A DNA stretch of 64,000 bases from Bacillus sp. ISL-51. GTDB taxonomy: Bacteria; Bacillota; Bacilli; Bacillales; Bacillaceae. The position numbers were made by a program, and so were the translations under genes. This document shows positions 11,193-19,932 of the stretch, one piece after another (positions within the stretch are counted from its first letter, which is position 1; each line of letters begins with the position of its first letter). The stretch lies in assembly GCF_018613535.1 (NCBI RefSeq), contig NZ_JAGGQB010000002.1, forward strand, positions 1 to 64,000, read 5' to 3'. Below the pieces are notes generated by a model that worked only from the letters and a program-made list of their open reading frames with translations, made no database searches and was not told the DNA's origin.

Positions 11193-12176
11193 ATGGATAC
11201 TGGCACTCACGTTGTCATGGGCATCGCGCTTGGCGGACTCGCTACTCTTGATCCTGCCGTCGGCATGCATACCCCCATGTCTCAGGCAGTCATGATCGCC
11301 GCGCTTGCGGGCTCTCAGGCACCTGATATTGATACTGTGTTAAAGCTGAAAAATAATGCCGTTTATATACGAAATCACCGAGGCTTCACGCACTCTATTC
11401 CCGCTGTTTTGGTTTGGTCGCTTCTGATTCCGGGCATTTTGTTCTTATTTTACCCGGAGGCAAACTTATTGCATTTGTGGCTGTGGACGCTCCTGGCTGT
11501 CGTATTGCATGTGTTTGTCGATATTTTCAACGCTTACGGAACGCAGGCCCTCCGTCCTTTTTCGAAAAAATGGGTGGCGCTCGGTTTAATTAATACCTTT
11601 GATCCGTTTATTTTTATCAGCCATTTGGCCGCGATTGCCGTGTGGTATATAGGCGGATATCCGGGCATTACGTTTTTGATTCTGTATATCATTCTTGCCG
11701 GATATTACGTCATCAGGCTTTTGATGCAGCTGCGGATTAAACGAAGGCTGCGCGAGATGATTGAAGAAGATATTGAAACCATCATTATTTCGCCGACGAT
11801 GAAGTTCAGGCAGTGGCGGATTGCGGTGACGACGGCGCACGCCTTTTATGTCGGCAGAAGCCTTGATGGCCATGTGGTGATATTAGATACATTCAACCGT
11901 GTCCCCGTTCCGGAAACGGATGTGATGAAAGCCGCGAAACAGGATGAAAACATCGCAGCCTTTCTTTCTTTTTCTCCTGTGTACAGGTGGGAGATTGATA
12001 CATTTAAAGATCATTATGAGGTGCGTTTCATCGATTTGCGCTACCGCAGCAAAGGCCACTATCCTTTTGTCGCCATCGTGCATCTCAGCCATGATTTAGA
12101 ACTTCTCTCCTCTTACACGGGCTGGATCTTCAGCGAGGAAAAACTCCAGAAAAAATTAAAGCTCGGCTCTGTTTAA
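11193..12176 (+). CDS. yfhP: YfhP, membrane-bound metal-dependent hydrolase family
   Basis: This 327-residue protein of the DUF457/YdjM family has about four membrane helices in residues 20-190 and a cytosolic C-terminal domain. The N-terminal MDTGTHVVMG and HRGFTHSIPA supply the conserved histidines typical of these putative metal-dependent hydrolases. B. subtilis YfhP has been reported to affect neighbouring yfhQRS genes, but the mechanism is unclear. GGAGGTCACC precedes the start. It is tail-to-tail with yfhO, with a 4-base overlap. Confidence 0.88.
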   Translation: MDTGTHVVMGIALGGLATLDPAVGMHTPMSQAVMIAALAGSQAPDIDTVLKLKNNAVYIRNHRGFTHSIPAVLVWSLLIPGILFLFYPEANLLHLWLWTLLAVVLHVFVDIFNAYGTQALRPFSKKWVALGLINTFDPFIFISHLAAIAVWYIGGYPGITFLILYIILAGYYVIRLLMQLRIKRRLREMIEEDIETIIISPTMKFRQWRIAVTTAHAFYVGRSLDGHVVILDTFNRVPVPETDVMKAAKQDENIAAFLSFSPVYRWEIDTFKDHYEVRFIDLRYRSKGHYPFVAIVHLSHDLELLSSYTGWIFSEEKLQKKLKLGSV

Positions 12177-12192
12177 GAGCCGGGCTTTTTTT
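12158..12192. terminator. Shared terminator of yfhP and yfhO
   Basis: AAAGCTCGGCTC (12158-12169) pairs with GAGCCGGGCTTT (12177-12188). Both stop codons (12173-12176) sit in the loop, and T-runs occur on both strands, so one hairpin ends two convergent genes. Confidence 0.85.
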
Positions 12193-14758
12193 GCCGTCTT
12201 GCATATATGACAGCAAGAACGAGGCTGATGACAGAAACGGCTGAAGCCGGTTTGAAATAAGGCGGATAATAGGTTAGTTCAATGTCGTTTTTCCCTTTTT
12301 GCGCCTTAAATCCGATAAAGGCATAATCCGCTTTTTCAACCTGCCCTTGTTTGCCGTTAATCGTTAGCTCCCAGCCTTTTTCATACGGAACAGGAAGCAT
12401 GATATACGGCGCGCCTGCCGTATTTTGATACGAAATATGCAGTTTATTTCCGCGCCAGCTGATGTCAGCCTGTTTTTCTTTTCCCGCTTTTTTGTAAGCG
12501 CTTTTGAGCGTCTGGTAATTTTCTTCGTACAGCGCAAGGCTGTCAAGCTGATAGGTTCCTTTCGGCAGCCGGATATTAATTGTTTTTGTTTTCGGCACTC
12601 TGATGGTGAGGTCATTGACACCTGTTTTGTAAATGGATTTATTCGATTTTCTCGTTGTGGTATAGTCGTTCACCTTTAATGTGAAGCCTTGGTCTTTCGC
12701 CTTGTTTTTCAAATAAAAGCTGACATAGTAATCTCCGGCGGATTTTGATGGTACGTGCGGGTTGATCTTCAGACCGCCGCCTTCCCCGTTTACCGTCAGT
12801 ATGCCGTTATGATAATCCGCATCCTCGGCTGTCACGCTTGAATTGTGAATCAAATTCTTTACCGTCGGGGCTTGTTTCATTTTTTCTCCTCCGGATTCGG
12901 TTATAATTCCGTCAAGCATCGCCCGTTCCCGTACAAGCGGAGGCGCTTTCTCCAGATCACGCTCCTTATACACATGATCGGCTGTCCGGACAAACGGAAG
13001 CGTATATTGGTTTTGATAAACCGCGTAGCGGGAGGACTCCATGACTTTTGTAAAGCCGTACGGGACGTTGGCTTCGTTTGTTTTTTCCGTCATATAATAT
13101 TTCCCGTAAAGCAGGCTGTATAAATTCGACCTGTTCCCTAAAGTCGCATAGCGGCTGACGCTTTCTCTGCCCATGTCGATTTGGAGGTCATTCCAATAAA
13201 AAGACAGCAGATTGCGGTTTAAAATGCTGGAGTATACACTGAACCCGTTGAATCCGTATATGATCGGCGTGTTATTGAAAACGCCGTTCATCCAATCCAC
13301 GCGCGCGTAAGGGTCAGGGTCTTTTTTTTGCAGGCGCTGAATGAGCCCGGATTGCTCACTGCCTTTATAGTCAGCACCTGTCAGAAATGCGTTTGACACC
13401 GTATACAGTTTTCCGCCTTCTGACAAAGCGTACTTTTCATATGTATTTGCCGTAAGCACAGCCGTCAGGATAACGATGGCGTAAACGGCCGGGATCGCCC
13501 GTTTCAGCGCAGTCTTTGCGGCCAAAAGCGCCGCAATGGTCAGCGCCAGAAGCAGAATAATAGATAAATTGGCCGGCTCGGTAATATCCAGGCTGTGCCG
13601 CCTCACATTATTCCAATAAAGCATAATGACAACCACGGCCGAAACCAGTATATCCTTCAATCTTACTTCAGAAAGCTTGGAAAGCCCGGCCGCAGCCGTT
13701 CCAGCGACCGTAAAGCACAGGACGTATTCAAACCTGTTTTGCGGAGCTGAAAATCCATTAAAGGCGCTTGCTGCAAACGGGCTGAAATGAAACAGAATAT
13801 AAAGCAGGCTGATCCCTGCAAACAGGCGGAACAAACGATACTTGTATAAAGAGATTGTAAATAAGAAAAGCAAAAAAATGGCCGGCAGTATGATAATCCG
13901 GCTTGAGAATAAAATATTATCGGAAAAATCGACCCAATCGATATGCTGTGCATACTTAGGGCGCAGATTATTCAGATAACCGTACACGACAGGAATAAAG
14001 GACACCGCGCTTATGCCGAAGCCGAGCAAGCCGGACAAAATAAATATTCTGCATTGGGCAAGCTTGCCCGTCTCCGCTTCCTCAAAGCGGATCATCCATC
14101 TGAATAAAATGTAGATACCGATAAAAATCAGGTTAATATACGCAAAGTAAAAATTGTTGATTAAGGTCAGCGCGCAGGCAAATATAAACCACGCGGGCTT
14201 TCGCTCCCTGATAATTTTTTCTGCTCCGTAAACGAGCATCGGAAGCCACAGCATGCTGTCTGTGAAAAAGTCCCAATAAACTTCGTGCCGGAAGAAGATA
14301 ATCGAAACGCCGTACAAAACGGCGCCGATAAACGCGGGCACCTGCTTTTTGACGAGATAACGGAAGACACATGCCGCTGTGAAGATAATAAAACTGAGCT
14401 TGGCTATGCTGATATAGACAGATGCCTGAGCCCAAAACAGCACGTCAGCCTGCCCCGTCAAATGAATAAGCTGTAACATGCGGACAACGGAAGAGATACA
14501 AAGAAAAAGAAAAGAAGTAGAAAAATAATAGCCGAGCTGGCTGTACACTCCCCCGCCCAGTCCGAACGAATAGCTGTAAAACAGCCGGCCATGCATGTAT
14601 TGTTCAAACAGCAGTTTTTTGAACACGGCCATTTGGGCAATTCCGTCTCCCGAGCCCGTCATATAGCGCCCGTCCGTCCACTCTTTCAAAAAGAAAACAT
14701 GGGCAAGCACCGCGATGAGCACACTGGCCGCAAACATGATCATATTCGCTTTTTTCAT
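12173..14758 (-). CDS. yfhO: YfhO, GT-C-type membrane glycosyltransferase for lipoteichoic acid
   Basis: This 861-residue polytopic protein has about 12 membrane helices, two large extracytoplasmic segments (about 430-600 and 640-830) and a final C-terminal helix. YfhO works with CsbB: CsbB makes undecaprenyl-phosphate-GlcNAc and YfhO transfers GlcNAc to lipoteichoic acid outside the cell. The csbB gene lies 36 bp upstream on the same strand, consistent with an operon. Confidence 0.9.
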   Translation of the reverse strand: MKKANMIMFAASVLIAVLAHVFFLKEWTDGRYMTGSGDGIAQMAVFKKLLFEQYMHGRLFYSYSFGLGGGVYSQLGYYFSTSFLFLCISSVVRMLQLIHLTGQADVLFWAQASVYISIAKLSFIIFTAACVFRYLVKKQVPAFIGAVLYGVSIIFFRHEVYWDFFTDSMLWLPMLVYGAEKIIRERKPAWFIFACALTLINNFYFAYINLIFIGIYILFRWMIRFEEAETGKLAQCRIFILSGLLGFGISAVSFIPVVYGYLNNLRPKYAQHIDWVDFSDNILFSSRIIILPAIFLLFLFTISLYKYRLFRLFAGISLLYILFHFSPFAASAFNGFSAPQNRFEYVLCFTVAGTAAAGLSKLSEVRLKDILVSAVVVIMLYWNNVRRHSLDITEPANLSIILLLALTIAALLAAKTALKRAIPAVYAIVILTAVLTANTYEKYALSEGGKLYTVSNAFLTGADYKGSEQSGLIQRLQKKDPDPYARVDWMNGVFNNTPIIYGFNGFSVYSSILNRNLLSFYWNDLQIDMGRESVSRYATLGNRSNLYSLLYGKYYMTEKTNEANVPYGFTKVMESSRYAVYQNQYTLPFVRTADHVYKERDLEKAPPLVRERAMLDGIITESGGEKMKQAPTVKNLIHNSSVTAEDADYHNGILTVNGEGGGLKINPHVPSKSAGDYYVSFYLKNKAKDQGFTLKVNDYTTTRKSNKSIYKTGVNDLTIRVPKTKTINIRLPKGTYQLDSLALYEENYQTLKSAYKKAGKEKQADISWRGNKLHISYQNTAGAPYIMLPVPYEKGWELTINGKQGQVEKADYAFIGFKAQKGKNDIELTYYPPYFKPASAVSVISLVLAVIYARRQKKPGS

Positions 14759-14794
14759 AAAACCTCTCCAGCCTTGGCACAGAGCGGAGCTGCA

Positions 14795-15775
14795 TCAATG
14801 GTTCCACTTGCGCTTTTTTGTATAATTCGTTTCATTTTGATCTCCGTATGTGATATTCGCTTCTTTAATTAAATAGTGGGGGCGTTTTTTTGTTTCATAA
14901 TAAATCCGTCCGATATATTCCCCGATAATGCCAAGGCTCAAAAGCTGGATGCCTCCCAAAAACAGCACGGCGGAAATAATCGTAAAATACCCCGGAACAG
15001 ACACACCATTTGTAAGAATGTGAATAAAGGTGGCCACAATGTACACAATCGACAATAGCAAAATCAGAATGCCGGTAAAAAAACAAATTCTCAACGGTTT
15101 GTTATTAAAGGAGACGACGCCGTCCATCCCGTAGTTGAACAGATTGCTGAACGACCATTTGGACGTGCCGTTTTGCCTCTCGACATTTTCATAAAAAACG
15201 ATTTTCTGATCAAATCCGATCCAGCAAAACAGCCCTTTTGAAAAACGGTTCCCTTCACTCAGTTTCAGGAGAGCGTCTACAGCCTGCCGGCTCAGGAGGC
15301 GGAAATCTCCGACCCCGTCACGCAAATCAACTTCAACCGCTTTGTTGATAAATTTATAATAAAGTGAGGAAAGCACAGAACGGACGGGGCTGTCCCCTTT
15401 TCGGTTGCGCTGGGCGATAACTTGGTCGTATCCTTCTTCATAGCCTTGAATGAAGTCTTTCAGCAGATACGTCGGATGCTGCAGGTCCGCATCCATCACG
15501 ATAACCGCTTCGCCCTGCACGTGCTCGAAGCCTGCCAAAATAGCAGCTTCTTTCCCGAAGTTGCGGGAAAAGGATATGTATTTGACTCGATGAGACCTCG
15601 CGGCCAGTTCTTTTATTTGCTGAAGTGTATCATCCGCGCTACCGTCGTTGATGTAGAAAATTTCATAGTCATAATGAATCGTTTGAAACTCTTTCTTTAA
15701 TGATTCATGAATGAGTTTGACATTGTTTCCTTCATTGTAAGACGGAATAATAATTGAGATTAACCCTTGTTTCAT
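14795..15775 (-). CDS. csbB: CsbB, polyprenyl-phosphate GlcNAc transferase
   Basis: This 326-residue GT2 enzyme loads GlcNAc on undecaprenyl phosphate for lipoteichoic acid glycosylation. The GT-A domain spans residues 5-225 with SIIIPSYNEG and the metal-binding DADLQHP. Two C-terminal membrane helices lie at about 233-257 and 268-290. It is a sigma-B general stress gene in B. subtilis, and a sigma-B-like promoter is present here. It precedes yfhO in an operon. Confidence 0.93.
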   Translation of the reverse strand: MKQGLISIIIPSYNEGNNVKLIHESLKKEFQTIHYDYEIFYINDGSADDTLQQIKELAARSHRVKYISFSRNFGKEAAILAGFEHVQGEAVIVMDADLQHPTYLLKDFIQGYEEGYDQVIAQRNRKGDSPVRSVLSSLYYKFINKAVEVDLRDGVGDFRLLSRQAVDALLKLSEGNRFSKGLFCWIGFDQKIVFYENVERQNGTSKWSFSNLFNYGMDGVVSFNNKPLRICFFTGILILLLSIVYIVATFIHILTNGVSVPGYFTIISAVLFLGGIQLLSLGIIGEYIGRIYYETKKRPHYLIKEANITYGDQNETNYTKKRKWNH

Positions 15776-15847
15776 GAAGGCACCTTCTTTGTATTATTCT
15801 TTTTAATATGGCCTTAAAGGAATTGTCCACAAAACTTCAGTAAGGCT

Positions 15848-15873
15848 ATTCCTTTTTTAAAAGTCGTTTAAAC
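15848..15873 (-). promoter_or_regulatory. Candidate sigma-B promoter of csbB
   Basis: On the minus strand GTTTAA (15868-15873), a 14-base spacer and AGGAAT (15848-15853) match the sigma-B consensus (GTTTAA, N13-15, GGGWAW) with one -10 mismatch, about 73 bp upstream of csbB. Confidence 0.6.
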
Positions 15874-15960
15874 CTTTATTTTGTTACAGGGCATGATAAA
15901 TTTTTCACTTCATGGTTATATATTTTTATTTTGTCATCTTTTCCTGTATATATGAGAAAA

Positions 15961-15990
15961 AAAAGAAAAAGTCTGTACGGCATACAGACT
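15961..15990 (-). terminator. yfhM terminator
   Basis: On the minus strand AGTCTGTA pairs with TACAGACT (15970-15990), followed by TTTTCTTTTTTTT immediately after the yfhM stop. Confidence 0.8.
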
Positions 15991-16851
15991 CTATCCTTGC
16001 AGGTATTCATGAATCAGGCGGTTGACGATGTCAGGTTTTTCATGATTTACCCAATGAGAGGCATCATCGATAAAAATTAATTCACCGTTTGGAATCTGTC
16101 TTCTTGTTTCTTTGGCGAGTTTTTTGCTTAAGGCGCGGTCATTCACGCCCCAGATTAACCGGTACGGGATGGGCATTGCAATCGGCACGGCCGGGCCAAG
16201 GCCGCCGATCCTGATCGCTCTGTACCAGTTAAGCATAGCCGTGAGTGCGCCTTTTCTGGCCCAGGCTTCTTTGTAGTTATGAACATCCTCACAAGAAAAG
16301 AGCGACGGACGCTCGGATAAGCCGATGGCGTGATCCAATACGCGGTAGTTGTCTTCTGATAATCTTCGTTCGGGTTTTTCAGGAAACTGGAAGAAAGCAA
16401 TGTAGGAGCTTTTTTTCCATTGCGGCGGATAAAAAGGAGTGACCTTCCTCATGACCGCCGGATGCGGAATATTGACTGTAATCAGTTTTTCAACGTATTG
16501 CGGCCGGGTGGATGCCAAATGCCAAGCGACGGCTCCTCCCCAATCATGTCCGATGACAATGGCTTTTTCATTAGTAAAATGCGTGATCAGACCGATGATG
16601 TCATCTCTTAACGTATCAATCACATAGTGTCCGATGCCCGCCGGCTTGTCACTGAGATTGTAGCCGCGCTGATCGGGCACAACCACATGATATCCGGCAT
16701 CCGCAAGCGGTTTGATTTGGTTCTTCCAGCCGTACCAAAATTCCGGAAACCCGTGCAAAAGCACAGCCAAAGGGCCGTCTTTCGGGCCGGAAGAAGCAAC
16801 GTGAAGCGTAATGCCGTTCGTTTCTATAAATTGAAAAGTGATGTCATTCAT
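15991..16851 (-). CDS. yfhM: YfhM, epoxide-hydrolase-like alpha/beta hydrolase
   Basis: This 286-residue protein has the alpha/beta-hydrolase fold. The oxyanion motif HGFP lies at 33-36, the nucleophile elbow GHDWGG puts Asp at 103, and a catalytic His lies in DASHWVNHE near the C-terminus. An Asp nucleophile points to epoxide hydrolases or haloalkane dehalogenases rather than esterases. The natural substrate is unknown. The start overlaps the yfhL stop by 8 bases, so the two are translationally coupled. It is a general stress gene in B. subtilis. Confidence 0.9.
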   Translation of the reverse strand: MNDITFQFIETNGITLHVASSGPKDGPLAVLLHGFPEFWYGWKNQIKPLADAGYHVVVPDQRGYNLSDKPAGIGHYVIDTLRDDIIGLITHFTNEKAIVIGHDWGGAVAWHLASTRPQYVEKLITVNIPHPAVMRKVTPFYPPQWKKSSYIAFFQFPEKPERRLSEDNYRVLDHAIGLSERPSLFSCEDVHNYKEAWARKGALTAMLNWYRAIRIGGLGPAVPIAMPIPYRLIWGVNDRALSKKLAKETRRQIPNGELIFIDDASHWVNHEKPDIVNRLIHEYLQG

Positions 16852-17179
16852 TCCGCTCTCCTCCCATGCTTTTCAGGCTTCTTTCTGTCATTACAATGGT
16901 CAATGCACAAGCTGCGGCCAAATAAGTGATCTGAAGGATCAGACTGAAGGGCTGATTGATTGAAATGAATCTATCACTTGCAACCCCCGCCGCGGCCGCA
17001 AAAAGACCGAGTATGATCATCAGGCTCGCGCTGAAGCGATTCCCTTCTTGCCATTGTCTTCCGTTGGACATGGAGCGCCTCGTCCGATAGCCGTACACGC
17101 TGTTTATCGACCTCGGAGGAAAGCATTTGGCCAAGATACCCGCGACCGCCATCAGCATGCCTCCGATAAAACCGACCAT
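16844..17179 (-). CDS. yfhL: YfhL, SdpI-family immunity-like membrane protein
   Basis: This 111-residue protein has three predicted membrane helices. It contains the SdpI-family signature PRSINSVYGYRTRRSM (about residues 22-37), shared with the immunity protein against the SDP cannibalism toxin. No toxin gene is nearby, so it may give general envelope protection. It overlaps yfhM, and a co-regulated stress operon is likely. Confidence 0.88.
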   Translation of the reverse strand: MVGFIGGMLMAVAGILAKCFPPRSINSVYGYRTRRSMSNGRQWQEGNRFSASLMIILGLFAAAAGVASDRFISINQPFSLILQITYLAAACALTIVMTERSLKSMGGERNE

Positions 17180-17229
17180 AAGACCACTCTCCTTTTTAAG
17201 TCTTACGTAAGGAAAGGGAAAATGTTTCA

Positions 17230-17256
17230 GAAAAAAAGCAGGCAGATGCGCCTGCC
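17230..17256 (-). terminator. yfhK terminator
   Basis: GCAGGC (17238-17243) and GCCTGC (17250-17255) form a hairpin followed on the minus strand by seven T, directly after the yfhK stop. Confidence 0.75.
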
Positions 17257-17789
17257 TACTTACTTATTTGGCTTACATCCGCTGTTTTTACGTAGCCTGC
17301 TTTTCCTCCGTATGTTACGTACGCCCATTTCCGGTCAAATCCGCCGTTCTTACTGAATCCCCAGCCGAGCAGCGTCACCGTTTCACCGGCTTTAATCGAA
17401 TCCGTTTTTCCGTTTTCGAGAGTCGGTGAATAAAAAGCGGTTTGTTTCGCCGTTACTGCCTTCGCCGGCTGCTTCATCAGAAAATGAGTTGAGATATAGG
17501 CTTCCTGCCCTTTGTATTCAATCTTTGCCCAGTCTGCGCCTTTAAACTGTTTAATCTTTACGGCATCCTCTGAGCGGAGCGTTCCTAAAATCTTCCCCTG
17601 TGTATTTGGTTCTGCACGGACGTTGAGTTCTCCTGCTTTGATGATATATGTATCTGCCGTGCTGTCTATTTTTGTTTGCTGATTCTCTAATGCATTTGCT
17701 GCCGGATCAAAAAAGACGGTGCCCGCCGCTAAAAATAAGCAAAGTCCGGCGGCTGGAATAAATGCGGTTAACCCTTTTTTCATGTTCAT
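17256..17789 (-). CDS. yfhK: YfhK, secreted protein with two SH3-like domains
   Basis: This 177-residue protein has an N-terminal signal or anchor helix (KK then about 18 hydrophobic residues). The first bacterial SH3 domain is at 48-105 (LNVRAEPNTQGKILGTL). A second SH3-like module is at 115-172 (FYSPTLENGKTDSIKAGETV). Such domains bind peptidoglycan or cell-wall components. It matches YfhK of B. subtilis, a sigma-B stress gene, by position. The start has GGAGG seven bases upstream. Confidence 0.82.
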   Translation of the reverse strand: MNMKKGLTAFIPAAGLCLFLAAGTVFFDPAANALENQQTKIDSTADTYIIKAGELNVRAEPNTQGKILGTLRSEDAVKIKQFKGADWAKIEYKGQEAYISTHFLMKQPAKAVTAKQTAFYSPTLENGKTDSIKAGETVTLLGWGFSKNGGFDRKWAYVTYGGKAGYVKTADVSQISK

Positions 17790-17882
17790 TTCGGTTCCTC
17801 CCCGCTATTTAACAAGTTATTAAACGTTTCCACATTCAGCGAATGATCAAACATGATTTTCCCGATTCTTTTGTAAAAAATG

Positions 17883-17910
17883 AAAAAAGCCCGCCGGATG
17901 TATCCGGCGG
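17883..17910 (-). terminator. yfhJ terminator
   Basis: CCGCCGGAT (17891-17899) and ATCCGGCGG (17902-17910) form a strong hairpin followed on the minus strand by GGGCTTTTTTC. Confidence 0.85.
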
Positions 17911-17919
17911 ACCGATATA

Positions 17920-18189
17920 TTAATGCAGGAGCCCCCTGCTTTGGTCCAAATAATGAGAAACGTCTTCCCGCATGCTTTGGAACATGTGAAGCTTGCTGCC
18001 GTAAGATTCAATCCATTCCTTGACGACGCGTTCTGTCATTTGCTCTCCTTGATAAGGGCGTCCCGCTTTTGCATAAGTCGCTTCGAAATCTCCCCATAAA
18101 AGCTCAACCCAAGTCCGCGCTTGTAAATAGCTGAGCGTTTCATTTTTCTCAAGCAGCAAATTCGTCAGTTTATCGATATATGTATTCAT
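17920..18189 (-). CDS. yfhJ: YfhJ, WVELL-family small protein
   Basis: This 89-residue soluble protein carries the family signature RTWVELLWGDFE (about residues 26-37). It matches B. subtilis YfhJ by sequence and position beside sspK. The function is unknown. AAGGAG precedes the start. It is divergent from sspK. Confidence 0.85.
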   Translation of the reverse strand: MNTYIDKLTNLLLEKNETLSYLQARTWVELLWGDFEATYAKAGRPYQGEQMTERVVKEWIESYGSKLHMFQSMREDVSHYLDQSRGLLH

Positions 18190-18312
18190 GTCTCTGTCTC
18201 CTTTCCTTGGGAAAACCTGCTGCTTTTACACAGCATGTCATAGGCATATACTAACTTTACGTCTTCAGTTCAGAAGGCGCAACCTTTTGATATTGGCCGA
18301 GGGGGAAAACAA

Positions 18313-18465
18313 ATGGTCCGGAACAAAGCAAAAGGATTTCCTAATCAAAACAATAATAAGTTTGAAGGCGAACCGCGGGCAAAGGATGACTTCGCTTCGA
18401 AGCGCGCGGACGGATCGACGAATACGCACCCGCAAGAGCGGATGAGGGCATCCGGCAGACGATAA
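18313..18465 (+). CDS. sspK: SspK, small acid-soluble spore protein K
   Basis: This 50-residue basic spore-core protein begins [12 protein letters not shown] and ends [10 protein letters not shown], the SspK family pattern. GAGGGGG (18299-18305) is the ribosome-binding site, seven bases from the ATG. Expression in the forespore is expected. A terminator follows 13 bp after the stop. Confidence 0.93.
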   Translation: MVRNKAKGFPNQNNNKFEGEPRAKDDFASKRADGSTNTHPQERMRASGRR

Positions 18466-18478
18466 GAAAAACAGTGTA

Positions 18479-18509
18479 GAGACTGGGATTGTATCCCGGT
18501 CTCTTTTTG
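18479..18509 (+). terminator. sspK terminator
   Basis: GAGACTGGGAT (18479-18489) pairs with ATCCCGGTCTC (18493-18503), followed by TTTTTGT. Confidence 0.85.
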
Positions 18510-18611
18510 TGATAAAAAAATGCTCTTCAAGTCATAACGCCGCAATAATTCCATAATATGTTAAATGTTGAGCCGAAAGTTGGTAGACAAATAAAGGGGG
18601 CGTTTTATAAA

Positions 18612-19523
18612 ATGAAGGCAGTTTTTAAACAATTATTGAGCTTTTCCGTTATACTTCTGTCGGTCTTATTATTTACAGCTGCAGCTGAAGCTAAAAGCAA
18701 TCCGCAAACATCTGTATCCAGCAGCGGTGAGGAGTTTGAAGTTAACCATAACGGACCGTCAAAAACACAGCAGATTTCTCCAGCGTTTGAAGGAACCGGC
18801 CGGACAAAAGGACAGTTTACAGAAAACAGCCAAGTAAGCCTGAAATCATTGAAGCCTTCCAGTATTATAGGAACCGACGAGCGAATCAGAATTTCTCCTA
18901 CGACATCATTTCCTTACAGCGCCACCGTTCAGCTGACAGTCAAATACAGCGGCAGCTCCAGCACCTTCGGATGTACGGGATTCTTCGTCAATCCAAATAC
19001 GATTGTGACGGCCGGACACTGCGTCTATGATCAGGATAACGGCTGGGCCTCAACGATCACAGCGGCTCCGGGGCGCAACGGGTCGTCATACCCTTACGGC
19101 TCATATTCCGGCACGAAGTTTTACAGTGTCAAAGGGTGGACAGAAAGCGGAGATACCAACTATGATTACGGCGCGATTAAAGTAAACGGCTCACCGGGAA
19201 ACAATAGCGGCTGGTACGGATACCGGACGACCAACAGCTCCAGTCCCGCAGGGCTTTCCTCATCTGTAACGGGATACCCTTGCGACAAAGTGTCCGGATC
19301 GATGTGGTCAGACAGCAAGCCGATTCGTTCCGCTGAGACCTATAAGCTCACCTATACAACAGATACGTTCGGCTGCCAGAGCGGGTCGCCCGTTTATCAC
19401 AATTACAGCGATACAGGCCAGACTGCAATCGCCATTCATACGAACGGCGGGTCGTCATACAATTTGGGAACAAGGGTGACAAATAATGTATTCGACAACA
19501 TTAAATATTGGTCAAATCAATAA
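18612..19523 (+). CDS. mpr: Secreted glutamyl endopeptidase (V8-like serine protease)
   Basis: This 303-residue preproprotease closely resembles B. subtilis Mpr. The ATG 18612 start gives a signal peptide (1-27, ending AAAEAKS), a pro-region to about 84, and a mature enzyme from SIIGTDER. The chymotrypsin-fold triad is H136 (TAGHC), D185 (TNYDYGAI) and S257 (CQSGSP). C121/C137 and C224/C255 probably form disulphides. It cleaves after glutamate outside the cell. AAAGGGGG lies upstream. The 3' end overlaps the next gene by 38 bp. In B. subtilis 168 I recall mpr beside ybfJ at a distant locus, so this placement differs. Confidence 0.94.
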   Translation: MKAVFKQLLSFSVILLSVLLFTAAAEAKSNPQTSVSSSGEEFEVNHNGPSKTQQISPAFEGTGRTKGQFTENSQVSLKSLKPSSIIGTDERIRISPTTSFPYSATVQLTVKYSGSSSTFGCTGFFVNPNTIVTAGHCVYDQDNGWASTITAAPGRNGSSYPYGSYSGTKFYSVKGWTESGDTNYDYGAIKVNGSPGNNSGWYGYRTTNSSSPAGLSSSVTGYPCDKVSGSMWSDSKPIRSAETYKLTYTTDTFGCQSGSPVYHNYSDTGQTAIAIHTNGGSSYNLGTRVTNNVFDNIKYWSNQ

Positions 19524-19890
19524 AAAGGTAATCCTCTTCATCTTTGTGCTGGTTTTATTCGGCTGCAGCAAGGATGATGATTCCGCCTCCGATCAAAAGG
19601 CGCCGCCTGTCACTTTCCACCTGGAGGACGCAGACGGTTCACCGGCAGATGGAGTAACGGTCACCGTTGTGAAAGCGCCGAAGTCAGACCAAGAGCCGAA
19701 TATAGAGCGCGGAGAGATATTAGGCAAAACCGATCAAAACGGCGATATTCAGTGGAAAAGCGGCAGGAAAGGAACATATGCCGTCGCTTTTCAAACAGAT
19801 GAGATGTCAGAAACCCGTAACGTTACCTTATCAGACCACCATAAAAATACTGTGATTAACTACAAACTGAAAACATACAAACAAGGCTGA
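19486..19890 (+). CDS. ybfJ: YbfJ-like lipoprotein
   Basis: This 134-residue product has a lipoprotein signal. KK precedes a hydrophobic stretch ending LVLFGC, with lipidated Cys at about residue 27. A beta-rich domain follows (about 42-130), resembling carboxypeptidase-regulatory or Ig-like repeats. The ATG 19486 lies inside mpr with AAGGGTG upstream, so translation is probably coupled to the protease. B. subtilis has a similar gene (ybfJ) after mpr. The function is unknown. A role in protease secretion or protection is conceivable but unproven. Confidence 0.72.
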   Translation: MYSTTLNIGQINKKVILFIFVLVLFGCSKDDDSASDQKAPPVTFHLEDADGSPADGVTVTVVKAPKSDQEPNIERGEILGKTDQNGDIQWKSGRKGTYAVAFQTDEMSETRNVTLSDHHKNTVINYKLKTYKQG

Positions 19891-19932
19891 AAAAAAAGCT
19901 TGCCGGACAGACATCACCGGCAAGCTTTTTTC
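19890..19932. terminator. Bidirectional terminator, ybfJ / yfhI
   Basis: AAAAAAAGCTTGCCGG and CCGGCAAGCTTTTTT form a 15-bp perfect stem between convergent genes with T-runs on both strands. Confidence 0.9.

Noticed and set aside
16844-17179. YfhL as immunity gene of a local toxin system
   Set aside because: It belongs to the SdpI family, but no sdpC-like or other small secreted toxin gene is adjacent.
18231-18255. Sigma-G promoter for sspK around CATATACTA
   Set aside because: The -10-like sequence is good, but no -35 at correct spacing could be found, so it is not listed as a feature.
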